Positions 53,995-63,501 are shown, counted from the first letter of the stretch. The stretch: DNA of 64,000 nt from an uncultured Thalassotalea sp. (GCA_947492575.1 CANLNK010000001.1:930001-994000), one strand, 5' to 3'. Translations and numbers: made by a program. The notes: generated from the letters alone by a model not told the origin.

Positions 53995-54933
53995 GTGTTA
54001 TCGTTAAAAGCTATTGATAGCGCTTTAGTTAAAGTTGCTACGCCTTATGAATGGTCAGTCGAATCACCCGCAGTTTATGCGGATACTACCCATATTGTTG
54101 GTTTTGAATTTGACGGCACAGCATGTTTTAGAAAGGGTACTAAGCATGGTCCTAATGCCTTGCGAGCTGTGTCTGATGGCATTGAATCTTACTCCCCTTA
54201 CCTAGATGATGACTTAGAACACTACCAATTTGCTGATCTTGGTAATCTGCCGATAGACCTTTCGATAACCGAGGACAGTGAACATTCGCATATAGAACAA
54301 GAGTTCCAGCGAGCAATGGACGCCTTTTACCGTCAATTTGAAGGGATTTCGCTTGTCGAGGATAAAGTCAAAATACTAACCATTGGTGGTGAGCACTCTA
54401 TTTCATACGCGCCTATAAAGCGTTACCTGCAAGAGTACCCTGACATGGTATTGTTGCATTTAGATGCGCATGCTGATTTACGTGATGGCTATTTAGGGTA
54501 CCACTATTCGCATGCTTCAATTATCCGCCGAGTCGTAGATTTGTTTGGTGAACAGAACCAGTTGATTCAATACGGTATCCGTTCTGGCACCAAAGAAGAG
54601 TACCAGTGGATGCACAAGCAAGGCACTATCAAACAATCACGCGCTGAGTTTCTAGATGCAGTAGCATCGATCCCAGATGATAAGCCTGTCTATCTTACCT
54701 TAGATTTAGACTACTTTGATCCGAGCTTCTTCCCAGGGACAGGCACACCTGAGCCTGGCGGCGAAGATTTCCACTCATTTGTGAGCCTTTGCAAACTATT
54801 AAAAACAAAGCGTTTTGTAGGCTGTGATGTGGTGGAGCTTTCCCCTGAAATTGATAGTACAGGAAATAGCGATGTCTTTGCGGCAAAAGTCGTGAGAGAG
54901 CTTTTACTTTGCTTAAATCAACCAAATAGGTAA
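53995..54933 (+). CDS. speB: Agmatinase (ureohydrolase family)
   Basis: Mn-dependent ureohydrolase, expected to split agmatine into putrescine and urea. Metal ligands are in IGGEHSISYAP, HLDAHADLRDG and LDLDYFDPSF, and the normal family tail PGTGTPEPGG follows. GTG 53995 is preferred over GTG 53986 because AGGTG lies about seven bases before it. The next gene encodes arginine decarboxylase, which supplies the substrate; this makes agmatinase more likely than arginase. Confidence 0.93.
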   Translation: MLSLKAIDSALVKVATPYEWSVESPAVYADTTHIVGFEFDGTACFRKGTKHGPNALRAVSDGIESYSPYLDDDLEHYQFADLGNLPIDLSITEDSEHSHIEQEFQRAMDAFYRQFEGISLVEDKVKILTIGGEHSISYAPIKRYLQEYPDMVLLHLDAHADLRDGYLGYHYSHASIIRRVVDLFGEQNQLIQYGIRSGTKEEYQWMHKQGTIKQSRAEFLDAVASIPDDKPVYLTLDLDYFDPSFFPGTGTPEPGGEDFHSFVSLCKLLKTKRFVGCDVVELSPEIDSTGNSDVFAAKVVRELLLCLNQPNR

Positions 54934-54938
54934 CGTTA

Positions 54939-54960
54939 AACCAATTGGTTTACGCTTAAT
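54939..54960 (+). terminator. Possible weak terminator
   Basis: TAAACC / GGTTTA palindrome with AATT centre followed by a T-rich stretch. It would separate agmatinase from speA only partly. Confidence 0.35.
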
Positions 54961-55013
54961 TTTTTAGTTCTAGATCTGTCGTTCTAGTTTTGTACTTTTA
55001 GGATGTTGTTACA

Positions 55014-56999
55014 TTGAGCCCTAATAATTTATCTAACGCCGAAGCAATTAACGCCGAAGCAATTAACGCCGATACAATAAAGCAATCAGACTCGACCAAA
55101 CAAGCTTGGCAAATTGAAGATGCGGAGAAAACCTATCGTGTAAAGCGCTGGGGTAATGGCTACTTTGCTGTTGGCCAATCTGGCGATATTGAGGTTACTC
55201 CTCGCTACGATCAACCTGATCTTCGAATCAATATGAAGGAAGTGGTTGATGAAATGGTAGCTGAAGGCATTGAATTTCCAGCTGTTATTCGTTTCCATGA
55301 TATTTTGCGCTCTCAGGTTGAACGATTAAATCGCACGTTCAGAACGACCATAGAAGAGGCTGATTATGAAGGGCGCTACCTAGGCGTGTTTCCGGTCAAA
55401 GTGAATCAAATGCGTGAAGTTATCGAAGAGATTGTTGATGCCGGCAGTCGTTTTAACTATGGCTTGGAAGCGGGCTCGAAGCCAGAGCTAATAGCAGCAC
55501 TGGCGTACAATACCAATAAGCACTCACTGACTATTCTTAATGGCTACAAAGATGAAGAGTACCTTCGCTTAGCCTTGATGGGCTTGAAGATTAACCGCAA
55601 TATCGTCATCGTTATTGAGAAATTTAGTGAATTAACTAAGCTGATTTCTTTATCTAAGTCTCTGAAAATCATGCCTGTTATTGGCCTTCGTGTGAAAATG
55701 ATGGTGAAAGGCCGTGGTAAGTGGGAAAGCTCGAGCGGCGAACGCGCAAAGTTTGGTTTGAGCATTGCTGAGATTTTAAAAGCGGTAGAACTGCTTGAAA
55801 AAGAAGGCATGACAGAAGCGATTAAGCTTTTACATTTCCATATTGGTAGCCAGCTTACGGATATTCGCGCGATAAAAGAAGCCGTTCAAGAGTCATCATT
55901 AATTTATTCTCGTCTAGTAAAACTAGGTGTACCGCTAGAGTATGTTGATGTTGGTGGTGGCTTGGCAATTGATTACGACGGCTCACAGTCGACCAGTGAT
56001 TCATCTTGTAATTACAGCATAGAAGAGTACATTTCAGATATTGTTTATGGCTTTAAGCAAACCTGTGATTTGGAAGGGGTAAATCATCCTCACATCGTCA
56101 GCGAAAGCGGTCGTGCAATGACAGCTCACCACTCATGTGTGGTTACCAAAGTGATTGGCGAAATTCATCCGCGAAGTGCAACTTACAATACAAAAAAGGC
56201 AACGGGTGAACACATTATTGTCACCAATATACGTGATATCGAAAAAGACTTGTCTGACGATAATTATCAAGAAGCTTATAACGATATTGCCCAGTTAAAA
56301 GAGCAAGCGCTACAAGCCTTTAAGTTGGGCATTATGTCACTTGAAGAGATGGCCAAAATTGAGGTTATTTACTGGCGTATATTGGAGACAATTAGTGGCT
56401 TGATTGCTGGGCAGGAGTTCATCCCTGAAGAGTTAAAAGAAATACCTGAAATGCTATCGTCTCAGTATCTTGCTAACTTTTCTGTGTTTCAATCTGCTGC
56501 CGATTCGTGGGCTATTGACCAAGTATTACCAATCGTGCCTATTTCGCGCCTTGATGAGAAGCCTACAAAGCTATGTAGTTTAGTGGATATCACCTGTGAT
56601 AGTGACGGTAAAATTGATAAGTTTATTGGTGATGACGTCGTTGCTAGTAATATCCCAATGCACGCACTAAATGATGATGATTACTTTATTGGCATCTTTT
56701 TGACAGGAGCGTATCAAGACGTTATGGGTGATATGCACAACCTATTCGGACGTTTGAACGAAGTGCATATTGTTAGTTACGATGACGACCCGAAAGACTT
56801 CTACATGGAGGAGGTGGTTAAAGGTTCTTCGGTGAAAGACGTGTTATCAACCATGCAGTACACCCCTGAAATTCTGGCGCAAATAGTGAAAAAGGAAATT
56901 GACGAGCAAATAAGGCGTGGAAAAATCAAACCTCGTGAAGGGGTGAATTGGATAGATTTCTATGAAGACTGTTTAGGTGACTATACCTATCTGAAGTAA
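55014..56999 (+). CDS. speA: Biosynthetic arginine decarboxylase
   Basis: PLP-dependent, forms agmatine from arginine. The 661-residue protein has the PLP lysine in YLGVFPVKVNQMREVIEE, HFHIGSQLTDIRAIKEA, VDVGGGLAIDYDGS and the C-terminal LGDYTYLK. The likely start is TTG 55014, with AGGATG at ribosome-site distance. The first 30 residues contain the repeated NAEAI-NAEAI-NADTI, encoded by a 15-base tandem repeat, that precedes the conserved part. Together with agmatinase it forms the agmatine route to putrescine. A strong terminator follows. Confidence 0.97.
   Translation: MSPNNLSNAEAINAEAINADTIKQSDSTKQAWQIEDAEKTYRVKRWGNGYFAVGQSGDIEVTPRYDQPDLRINMKEVVDEMVAEGIEFPAVIRFHDILRSQVERLNRTFRTTIEEADYEGRYLGVFPVKVNQMREVIEEIVDAGSRFNYGLEAGSKPELIAALAYNTNKHSLTILNGYKDEEYLRLALMGLKINRNIVIVIEKFSELTKLISLSKSLKIMPVIGLRVKMMVKGRGKWESSSGERAKFGLSIAEILKAVELLEKEGMTEAIKLLHFHIGSQLTDIRAIKEAVQESSLIYSRLVKLGVPLEYVDVGGGLAIDYDGSQSTSDSSCNYSIEEYISDIVYGFKQTCDLEGVNHPHIVSESGRAMTAHHSCVVTKVIGEIHPRSATYNTKKATGEHIIVTNIRDIEKDLSDDNYQEAYNDIAQLKEQALQAFKLGIMSLEEMAKIEVIYWRILETISGLIAGQEFIPEELKEIPEMLSSQYLANFSVFQSAADSWAIDQVLPIVPISRLDEKPTKLCSLVDITCDSDGKIDKFIGDDVVASNIPMHALNDDDYFIGIFLTGAYQDVMGDMHNLFGRLNEVHIVSYDDDPKDFYMEEVVKGSSVKDVLSTMQYTPEILAQIVKKEIDEQIRRGKIKPREGVNWIDFYEDCLGDYTYLK
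55035..55079 (+). repeat. 15-bp in-frame tandem repeat in speA
   Basis: AACGCCGAAGCAATT twice exactly, then AACGCCGATACAATA. The unit length keeps the frame, so copy-number change would alter only the flexible N-terminus. Confidence 0.85.
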
Positions 57000-57060
57000 C
57001 TTATCTCAAGTTACCTATCTGAAGTATGTTTAGTTAAACTACTTAAACGAATCGAACATA

Positions 57061-57088
57061 AAAAAACGAGCTCATGGCTCGTTTTTTT
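57061..57088. terminator. Bidirectional intrinsic terminator
   Basis: AAAAAACGAGC / GCTCGTTTTTT stem with a five-base loop, between the convergent speA and GNAT genes. Confidence 0.92.
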
Positions 57089-57123
57089 AAGTCTAACTTT
57101 TTTGTATTGTCTAATGTGCGCTA

Positions 57124-57591
57124 TCAGCCTGCTGCTCTTTTCAAATAAGCTGGCTTCTCGCCATATTCTGTTACTGACATACCAAACGCTTTGTATAAGG
57201 CCTTGGCATTGTTTTCAATCGCAGGAGAAAGTTTGATTACACTGACATCTTTTACCTTTGCAATAGCGATTGCTTGTTCTACTGCTGCTTTACCGAGCCC
57301 TTTGCCTCTAAACTCTTCTTTAATAATTAAATCGATAATATGTAGTGCGTTATTTTCTAGGGCGATTAACATACAACCGATGTCGGTCGCATGAATTTTT
57401 ATTTTGAGCATGGTGAGCTTCGGGTGTTGAACAAAATAGGATTGAATTTTTGCTTGCAGCTGAAGCTCGACAACATTTGCTTGCATGTACTTAGGCAAAG
57501 ATTCAAATTGCTTTTCAAAATGACGGTGCCAGAAGACGCAAAATTCTTGGTAAATTTTTTGGCTATCTACTGCTCTTAATTTTATATTCAT
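57124..57591 (-). CDS. GNAT-family N-acetyltransferase
   Basis: A 155-residue acetyltransferase. IIDLIIKEEFRGKGLGKAAVEQA gives the acetyl-CoA-binding motif A (R-x-x-G-x-G/A) and NAKALYKAFGMSVTEYG motif B. The substrate is unknown. It has no signal or membrane segment. It converges with speA and could act on a polyamine, but nothing beyond position supports that. Confidence 0.88.
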   Translation of the reverse strand: MNIKLRAVDSQKIYQEFCVFWHRHFEKQFESLPKYMQANVVELQLQAKIQSYFVQHPKLTMLKIKIHATDIGCMLIALENNALHIIDLIIKEEFRGKGLGKAAVEQAIAIAKVKDVSVIKLSPAIENNAKALYKAFGMSVTEYGEKPAYLKRAAG

Positions 57592-57879
57592 CTATTTTGC
57601 AAAGTCGCTATTGTCATGCCTTACACTGTGCTCATTTATTGAGCCGTACTTAAAACCTAACTATTGGTGATAGTTAGTACAACGAATACTGACTTTGTCC
57701 CTATTATTTATTGTTAAGTCCTTACCTGCACTTTCCCGTGCCATATAGATAAGCGTAGCTGTAATGTTCGCTTAACTCAATACATGTTAGCATAAATCAT
57801 ACCTAGTCAATAAAAACATGTACTTAGCAACATCTTTGGTAAAAATTCACTTTAATTTGTAAAGTTATTTGACAGCTCC

Positions 57880-59229
57880 TTAAATAAAATCGATATTGCT
57901 TTGATCAAATCGACTCAAGGTTGGGAATATCTCAGATACTTGGCTTTCACTCAGCCCAAACCATCGGGCTAATTGCGCACTATATTCTTCACAGGAGGTC
58001 GTCGGTATCATTCTGCCATCACCGAAGTCGTCATTCGAGTTCAACTCCAGTGCTGGCAACTGACCAAATAAACGGCCGCCATTTACAGCGCCACCCATCA
58101 CTAATTGGTGACCTCCCCAACCATGATCTGTGCCGTCGCCATTGCTGGTGAGTGTCCGGCCAAAATCAGAAGCGGTGAAAGTCGTTACTGCATCACTCAA
58201 CCCCAATTCATTCATTGCGCTATTAAAACTCGCCATTGCAGCACTTAAACGAGAGAGCAATACAGGGTGGTCTTGCATTTGCCTATCGTGAGTATCCCAG
58301 CCACCAAATCCGATGAAAAAGACTTGTCGATTCATGCCGAGTGTATCTCTAGCGGCAATCAGGTTTGCGGTCATTGCCAGCTCCTGAGAGAGCGAATCGG
58401 TGCCAAATTCAGTTTGTAGCGCAGGTGTAGTGTCTAAGGCTTGGTTCACCAATAAGGCATTTGTGCGTGCTCTATTCATTATCGATTTGTAGCTATTGCC
58501 CAACGCGTGATTGTCGAGTGCAATTAGTTGGTCAAAAATGCTGATTCGATCACTATTCCAATCTTCTTCAGGGTTTAGTGCGCCAAACATAGGCGCTCCT
58601 TCTGCCGTCATCGAGTAGGGCTGAATGATATTGCCCGTTTGCATTATATTGTTGCCTGCCAGCGATATGTTTGTAGAGATAGTATTGGCTGATGTATCTG
58701 TAATTAAATCAGCCATGCGACCAGCCCAGCCGGCCAAGTCGTTTAGGTTGGCACCACTTGTTTCCCAAAGCTTTTGTTGATCATTGTGTGAAAAAAGCTG
58801 AGGCGGGAGGTTCGCGCTATCTGCTTGGATATTGGCCTTTGTGGTTGGCTCGACTAGTGGCCCTACGTTATTGATAAATGCCAGTCGACCTTGCGTAAAC
58901 AATTCGGCAAGTGGGCTCATGTAACTTGGTACACCGACATTGTAAGGTAGATTACTGACGGTATTGAGGCTGAGTAAGCTTTCTCGTTCAATTGCTAAAT
59001 TTTGTCTTACTCCTGCATAGGTTTGATAGTCGTTAATATCAGTTGGGATAAGCATATTGTACGAGTCATTTCCGCCATAGAGAAATATGCACACTAATGC
59101 TTTGTATCCGTCAAGTGATGTAGACTTTGCGGCGGCATTAACCAAACTCAGTTGCTTGCCAAGCGCAGAATAACTCGAAAGCCCAAGGCTTGTACCGAAC
59201 ATCACTTTTAAGAACTGCCGTTTGTTCAT
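57880..59229 (-). CDS. DUF1501-family exported protein
   Basis: A 449-residue protein of the DUF1501 (sulfatase-like fold) family. It has an N-terminal export signal (MNKRQFLKVMFGTSLGLSSYSALG) that lacks the twin arginine, and the family features LVCIFLYGGNDSYNMLIP, LGGWDTHD-type GFGGWDTHDRQM, and TASDFGRTLTSNGDGTDHGWGG. The ATG at 59229 has AGGAG seven bases before it. It follows the DUF1800 gene in the same operon, as such pairs usually do. Biochemical function is unknown. Confidence 0.9.
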   Translation of the reverse strand: MNKRQFLKVMFGTSLGLSSYSALGKQLSLVNAAAKSTSLDGYKALVCIFLYGGNDSYNMLIPTDINDYQTYAGVRQNLAIERESLLSLNTVSNLPYNVGVPSYMSPLAELFTQGRLAFINNVGPLVEPTTKANIQADSANLPPQLFSHNDQQKLWETSGANLNDLAGWAGRMADLITDTSANTISTNISLAGNNIMQTGNIIQPYSMTAEGAPMFGALNPEEDWNSDRISIFDQLIALDNHALGNSYKSIMNRARTNALLVNQALDTTPALQTEFGTDSLSQELAMTANLIAARDTLGMNRQVFFIGFGGWDTHDRQMQDHPVLLSRLSAAMASFNSAMNELGLSDAVTTFTASDFGRTLTSNGDGTDHGWGGHQLVMGGAVNGGRLFGQLPALELNSNDDFGDGRMIPTTSCEEYSAQLARWFGLSESQVSEIFPTLSRFDQSNIDFI

Positions 59230-59299
59230 TTCCAAACTCCTAATAAAATCCAGTCATGCTCTGCGAGCTGTGTAATGCTGTGTTTGATTGACGTGGTAT

Positions 59300-61027
59300 T
59301 CATCGTTGAATCGCATACTGAGGTGAAGACATGATGAGAAAGATTAAATTAGCAATCCGTTTCTCTGGCTCTGCGTACTCATCTGCTTCATATGCATCAA
59401 CGAGCAAATCAATTGCTTCGTCGTTCAGTGCACCAGCGGTTAGCACTAGGTTTAAATGTGCTAGTAGCGCTTCGCTACCGTCTTGTTCTACGAGAGTGAC
59501 TTCTTCCGTAATATCGATGAACATGTCGTCATCTTCGGTGATATCTGCGTCACTTGGGTCGCCAGAGAAGGTTCGCCATAACCCGTACCAAGCAAAAAAG
59601 TTAACGGTATTGGTCATGGTGGAATCAGTGGCAATTTGTAATTCTGGTGCGAGTAATCCCGTTTCGGACTCCAACTTGATAGGGCTGTAGTCTGGACGAT
59701 AAAAGTTAAATACTGATGGCGATGCTACCGGTGCTTGTCCAAAAAAGTATTCTGGCCAACCAAAATCGATACGCTCGCCTACATAAGTAAGGTTAAATGC
59801 GCGCCACATATGTGCCGCTCGAATGATAGGCTCTCGTACTTTTCCGAACGTTGTGGGTGCGTTGATGTGGCCTGATTGCGCCTCTTCATCGAGTAAAATC
59901 GCTTTAACGACCGTTGCCAAGTCACCTTGCTCGCCACTACCGTTATCGAGAAAAACGTTAGCAATGCGTTCTACATATGCGGGGGAGGGGTTGCTTGTTA
60001 CCAGCTTTTGAATCAATTGCTTGGAAATAAACGGGGCTACGTTGGAGTGGCTTGCAAGGGCATCTAACGCTAGGGCTAAGTCCTGCTCTGCGGTTTGATT
60101 AGCAGGTAGAATAACACCAGAAAATAGCTGCTTTTCGTTACTATCGTGATACTCATCCACCGCACCCATGGGATCAAATAAGTTAAAATTCTCCCACCAT
60201 CTATACCAAGTTTGCGCCGTTGTCCCGCTGAAGTGCCAGCCAGTAAATACATGAGCGAATCCCTTGATAACCGTCTGATCGTAGCTGGGAATAGGTTGTT
60301 GCTCGGCATCTAGTTTTTCTGTGCCGTCTAGGTTGAGCTCTACTAAGCCAATACTAAAAAGTTGCATGACTTCTCGGGCGTAATTCTCGTCTGGGCGAAT
60401 GTTTCTTTCTTCATCAGGTTTTTCATTACCTAACATGCTTAAATACACACCCATTGCAGGTGACAGGGTGACAGCTTCAAGGAGCTCTCGATAGCTACCA
60501 AAGGCATGTTCAACGAGTAAATCGTAGTAGGCGGTGAGTGCTTCAGGATCATCGGCTAATACGCCATTAAATTCTGATACCACCATAATTTCACTCAGTG
60601 CAAACGCGACTCGTTGGCGCAACTGATCTGGCGCGTAAAGCGCTCTATGCCACCAAGCCGAAATACGGTAACTTCGCCAAAAGTCTTCATTGTCTGCGTA
60701 GGGCTCAACGAGAGGCATATGATAACTTGGGCTTAAGTCGATTTGCTCGTCGATCCAAGCTTCTTGTCCAAGGTCAACAACTGCAACAATATCTTCGGGT
60801 GTGGCGCCAAAGCTTGCCTGATTAAGTAAGCGGGCAGCTGCTATTGGCGTGTTTTGTGTAGGTGGTTCATCTGTTGGCTCATCTCCGGAGTCGCCTTGAT
60901 CACCTGCGGGTGGAGCTGATGGCGGTGCTGGTGTCTCTGAAGCACTGTCAGAGCCTCCGCCACCACAACCATAAAGGGCAATACCAAGCATCATCAGCAT
61001 TGATAATGTGCGAAAAGTTAACATCAT
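59300..61027 (-). CDS. DUF1800-family lipoprotein
   Basis: A 575-residue lipoprotein (lipobox near LYGCGGGG) with a proline/threonine-rich spacer (PAPPSAPPAGDQGDSGDEPT) and a long helical DUF1800 region starting AARLLNQASFGATPEDI and including ENYAREVMQLFSIGLVELN and KQLIQKLVTSNPSPAYV. Such proteins are found with DUF1501 proteins in many proteobacteria, usually at the cell surface or in secreted complexes; their biochemical role is unsettled. Start at ATG 61027 or 61024 with GGGAG before it. The gene diverges from an ECF sigma factor. Confidence 0.9.
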   Translation of the reverse strand: MMLTFRTLSMLMMLGIALYGCGGGGSDSASETPAPPSAPPAGDQGDSGDEPTDEPPTQNTPIAAARLLNQASFGATPEDIVAVVDLGQEAWIDEQIDLSPSYHMPLVEPYADNEDFWRSYRISAWWHRALYAPDQLRQRVAFALSEIMVVSEFNGVLADDPEALTAYYDLLVEHAFGSYRELLEAVTLSPAMGVYLSMLGNEKPDEERNIRPDENYAREVMQLFSIGLVELNLDGTEKLDAEQQPIPSYDQTVIKGFAHVFTGWHFSGTTAQTWYRWWENFNLFDPMGAVDEYHDSNEKQLFSGVILPANQTAEQDLALALDALASHSNVAPFISKQLIQKLVTSNPSPAYVERIANVFLDNGSGEQGDLATVVKAILLDEEAQSGHINAPTTFGKVREPIIRAAHMWRAFNLTYVGERIDFGWPEYFFGQAPVASPSVFNFYRPDYSPIKLESETGLLAPELQIATDSTMTNTVNFFAWYGLWRTFSGDPSDADITEDDDMFIDITEEVTLVEQDGSEALLAHLNLVLTAGALNDEAIDLLVDAYEADEYAEPEKRIANLIFLIMSSPQYAIQR

Positions 61028-61332
61028 AAATAACTCCCTTTAAAGGTCACTGCTTTTGAAATAACACGTATGCACGCAATGTTGGATTTTTTGAGTATAG
61101 CGCAGTTATCCGTTAATTTTGTGCTGCATTTAAGTACTTACGTTGTCCATTTAAATTAATTTTTAAGCCAGCGTTGTTAGCTGATTGATAACTTAGCCTA
61201 ACGGTAAATTTGTGATTAATTGGAAAAAATAAAAATAAATTGTGACGAAATGATATGTTGGTTTGTCTTTGTTAGTAAAAGCAATGAAATGCTTGAAACA
61301 ACAGTAAGGAACTTGGGGAAAAAAGCTGTTCT
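61028..61332. other. Divergent promoter region (305 bases)
   Basis: Lies between the DUF1800 gene and the ECF sigma gene. A GGAACTT sequence at about 61308 resembles an ECF -35 element, but the matching -10 would fall on the sigma start codon, so it is not convincing. No other feature was seen. Confidence 0.35.
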
Positions 61333-61899
61333 ATGAAATCATTTGGAAGAGAGTTAAACAAGGAGCTGATTGAGCTTGCTAAGCATGGCGATGGCCGTGC
61401 ATTGGAAGCTATTTACAATCACTACGTTAACGATAGTTATCAGCTTGCCTACAAGTTTGTTTATGAGCCCTCACTTGCCGAAGATATCACGCAAGAAGCC
61501 TTTATTAAGGTGATAAATAATGTTCATCACTATCAGTTTAATGGCAGCTTTTCAGGATGGATAAGGCGGATTGTGGTCAATGAATCCATCAACCGCGTTA
61601 AACATGAAAAGCGACTTGAAGTTATTTTCTCGCTAGGAGGGGAGGACGTCGACAATATGGAGCTGTTCAAAAGTAATTGGCTTTCAGAGTGTCGAGACCT
61701 TGAGTGGTTGTTAAAGCAATTGCCATTGATGCATCGCACTGTACTCGTACTGCATGAAATAGAAGGGTACAAGCACAGAGAGATCGCTGAGATGTTAGAT
61801 AGAACAGAGAGTTTTTCGAAGATGACGTTATTGCGGGCATTTAAACAACTGAAAGAAATATCAAGCCAGCAGGAGGTGAGTTATGCACTTAACCGATGA
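61333..61899 (+). CDS. ECF RNA polymerase sigma factor
   Basis: A 188-residue sigma-70-family factor of the extracytoplasmic-function type. Region 2 (LEAIYNHYVNDSYQLAYKFV, LAEDITQEAFIKVINNVH) and region 4 (LPLMHRTVLVLHEIEGYKHR EIAEMLDRTESFSKMTLLRA split by a short gap) are both clear; region 3 is absent as expected. The ATG has a poor ribosome site. Its end overlaps the anti-sigma start by 17 bases. It diverges from the DUF1800/DUF1501 pair. Confidence 0.95.
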   Translation: MKSFGRELNKELIELAKHGDGRALEAIYNHYVNDSYQLAYKFVYEPSLAEDITQEAFIKVINNVHHYQFNGSFSGWIRRIVVNESINRVKHEKRLEVIFSLGGEDVDNMELFKSNWLSECRDLEWLLKQLPLMHRTVLVLHEIEGYKHREIAEMLDRTESFSKMTLLRAFKQLKEISSQQEVSYALNR

Positions 61900-62479
61900 A
61901 GAATTACTGGCTCCCACAGAAGCGCAACAAGTACACCTAATAGGTTGCAACCTTTGTAGCCAACGTTATGAAAATTTGGTGGCGATGCGAGAGCAGATGC
62001 AGGCGATACCGTCGAAGCAAATGCCGAATCGCAACTGGGCAGAAGTATTTGCCCACTATCAACCGCCGGAAAGTACAGAAACTAAAGTCGTTAAACTTAA
62101 CGCTAAACAGTCAGACAAGAAATTCTGGTATTTAGCAATGCCTTCAATGGCAGCGTCGCTGCTAGCGGTGGCTATGTTGGTCAATGTGTATATGAACCAC
62201 CAAGCACGCCCTACTGAAATTGAAGGGCAAATAGCTATTTTGATTAATCAAACCAATATGTTGCAAGCGCAATTGCTGGAGTCTGGTGGTAGCCAGGCTG
62301 GTCGCTCGGTTCAGCTTGCCTCGGTTCGGTATCAAATGAATCAAATTGATAGCACCATTCAAACGGCGTATTTGGCCAACGAATCTGAACAAGTGATATT
62401 GGCTTTGTGGCAAAACAAAGTGTCGCTGCTTCAACGTCTAGTGGAGCAATCAATACAAACAAATGTGTTAAAAGTTTAA
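61883..62479 (+). CDS. Membrane anti-sigma factor
   Basis: A 198-residue protein with an N-terminal zinc-binding anti-sigma pattern (His18, Cys22, Cys25 in HLIGCNLCSQRYENL), one membrane segment (about 82-102, MPSMAASLLAVAMLVNVYM), and a helical periplasmic part of about 95 residues. The layout matches anti-sigma factors of ECF systems. The 17-base overlap with the sigma gene indicates tight stoichiometry. An AGGAGG site inside the sigma gene precedes the ATG. Confidence 0.85.
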   Translation: MHLTDEELLAPTEAQQVHLIGCNLCSQRYENLVAMREQMQAIPSKQMPNRNWAEVFAHYQPPESTETKVVKLNAKQSDKKFWYLAMPSMAASLLAVAMLVNVYMNHQARPTEIEGQIAILINQTNMLQAQLLESGGSQAGRSVQLASVRYQMNQIDSTIQTAYLANESEQVILALWQNKVSLLQRLVEQSIQTNVLKV

Positions 62480-62504
62480 GTTGTAACTTAGAAAGGAAGT
62501 CAAC

Positions 62505-63467
62505 ATGTATCGTAAACTCGGAGCTTTGATCAATCTGTTTTGTTTTAGCGCTTTTGCCATGGCTGCTAATCCGAATGATTTGGTCATGTCCATAGGGAAT
62601 AGCTACACCAAGGAATCTCAGGCACTGTTTAAATCGTTAGAGGAACAAATTATTGCAACCTTGATCGCGGTATCAGAGCAAGAACGTAAAGCAGGTAAGT
62701 CATTAAATAACTTAGATTATCATTTGGATATTCCAGCAAAAGAACATACCGATATTGGTATGCTAATAAGTTTGGATAATGCCAAAAAAGGGTTCAACGT
62801 CGTATCTGTGACAGATGGTGGTGCGGCCCATAAAGCAGGGCTAAGGGCAGGAGATGTGATTAACGCCATTAATGGTGTCGAGGTTAGCACATCAGAAATA
62901 GAGAAGAATCAAACGATTAAATACCTTTGGGATTTTAAACCTCAACAGATCATCGATATTCAATACAGTACAAATGGTGTAAGAAAAAACACGTCTTTTG
63001 CAGTACCAGGGATTAAGGTACCTTCGGCATCGCTTACCGTGAATTTTGAGCCAACGACGATAGCTAATCAAAGTGCAGCAGAACAGTGCGGCCAACTAGA
63101 ACTGAAGTACTGGCCTGAAGAAGACGGAGATATCTACCCGTTAACGCTGCTTAAAGTGAATGGTCAAAATGTCCATAGTAACTATATTCGCCGTAAATTT
63201 GCTGCCGGTAATTATCGATTTGAGTTTGGTGTTGTAGAGAGAGATCGCGTGATATCGGGCAAAGTGATGGATGTTAAAGCAAGGGAGACGTATAGCTTCA
63301 CCATTGAGCCAAATGTTAAGTATTACATAGGGGCATATAAGTCCGTTAGTGATAATGCTCGTTCTTGGCAAGATAGCGAAACCGGTTCGAAAATTAAAAG
63401 ACGTAAAAGTAAAGAGAACTACACCCCTGTGATTTGGCGCACAGAAAAAGCTGAATGTCGTCAGTAG
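62505..63467 (+). CDS. Exported PDZ-domain protein
   Basis: A 320-residue protein with a signal peptide (to about residue 21, FAMAAN) and a PDZ domain at about 85-155 (GFNVVSVTDGGAAHKAGLRA, then DVINAINGVEV). The C-terminal half (about 180-310) is beta-rich and unrecognised. No protease triad is present. It lies 25 bases after the anti-sigma gene in the same operon. It may bind unfolded or misplaced proteins in the periplasm and feed the signal to the anti-sigma factor, as an inference. Confidence 0.85.
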   Translation: MYRKLGALINLFCFSAFAMAANPNDLVMSIGNSYTKESQALFKSLEEQIIATLIAVSEQERKAGKSLNNLDYHLDIPAKEHTDIGMLISLDNAKKGFNVVSVTDGGAAHKAGLRAGDVINAINGVEVSTSEIEKNQTIKYLWDFKPQQIIDIQYSTNGVRKNTSFAVPGIKVPSASLTVNFEPTTIANQSAAEQCGQLELKYWPEEDGDIYPLTLLKVNGQNVHSNYIRRKFAAGNYRFEFGVVERDRVISGKVMDVKARETYSFTIEPNVKYYIGAYKSVSDNARSWQDSETGSKIKRRKSKENYTPVIWRTEKAECRQ

Positions 63468-63501
63468 CGAGCTACATGCGAGCCAAAACAAACTTCCCTC
63501 C

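Noticed and set aside
61300-61340. Autoregulated ECF promoter (GGAACTT ... TCTATG)
   Set aside because: The -10 element would overlap the start codon of the sigma gene, so transcription would begin inside the gene.
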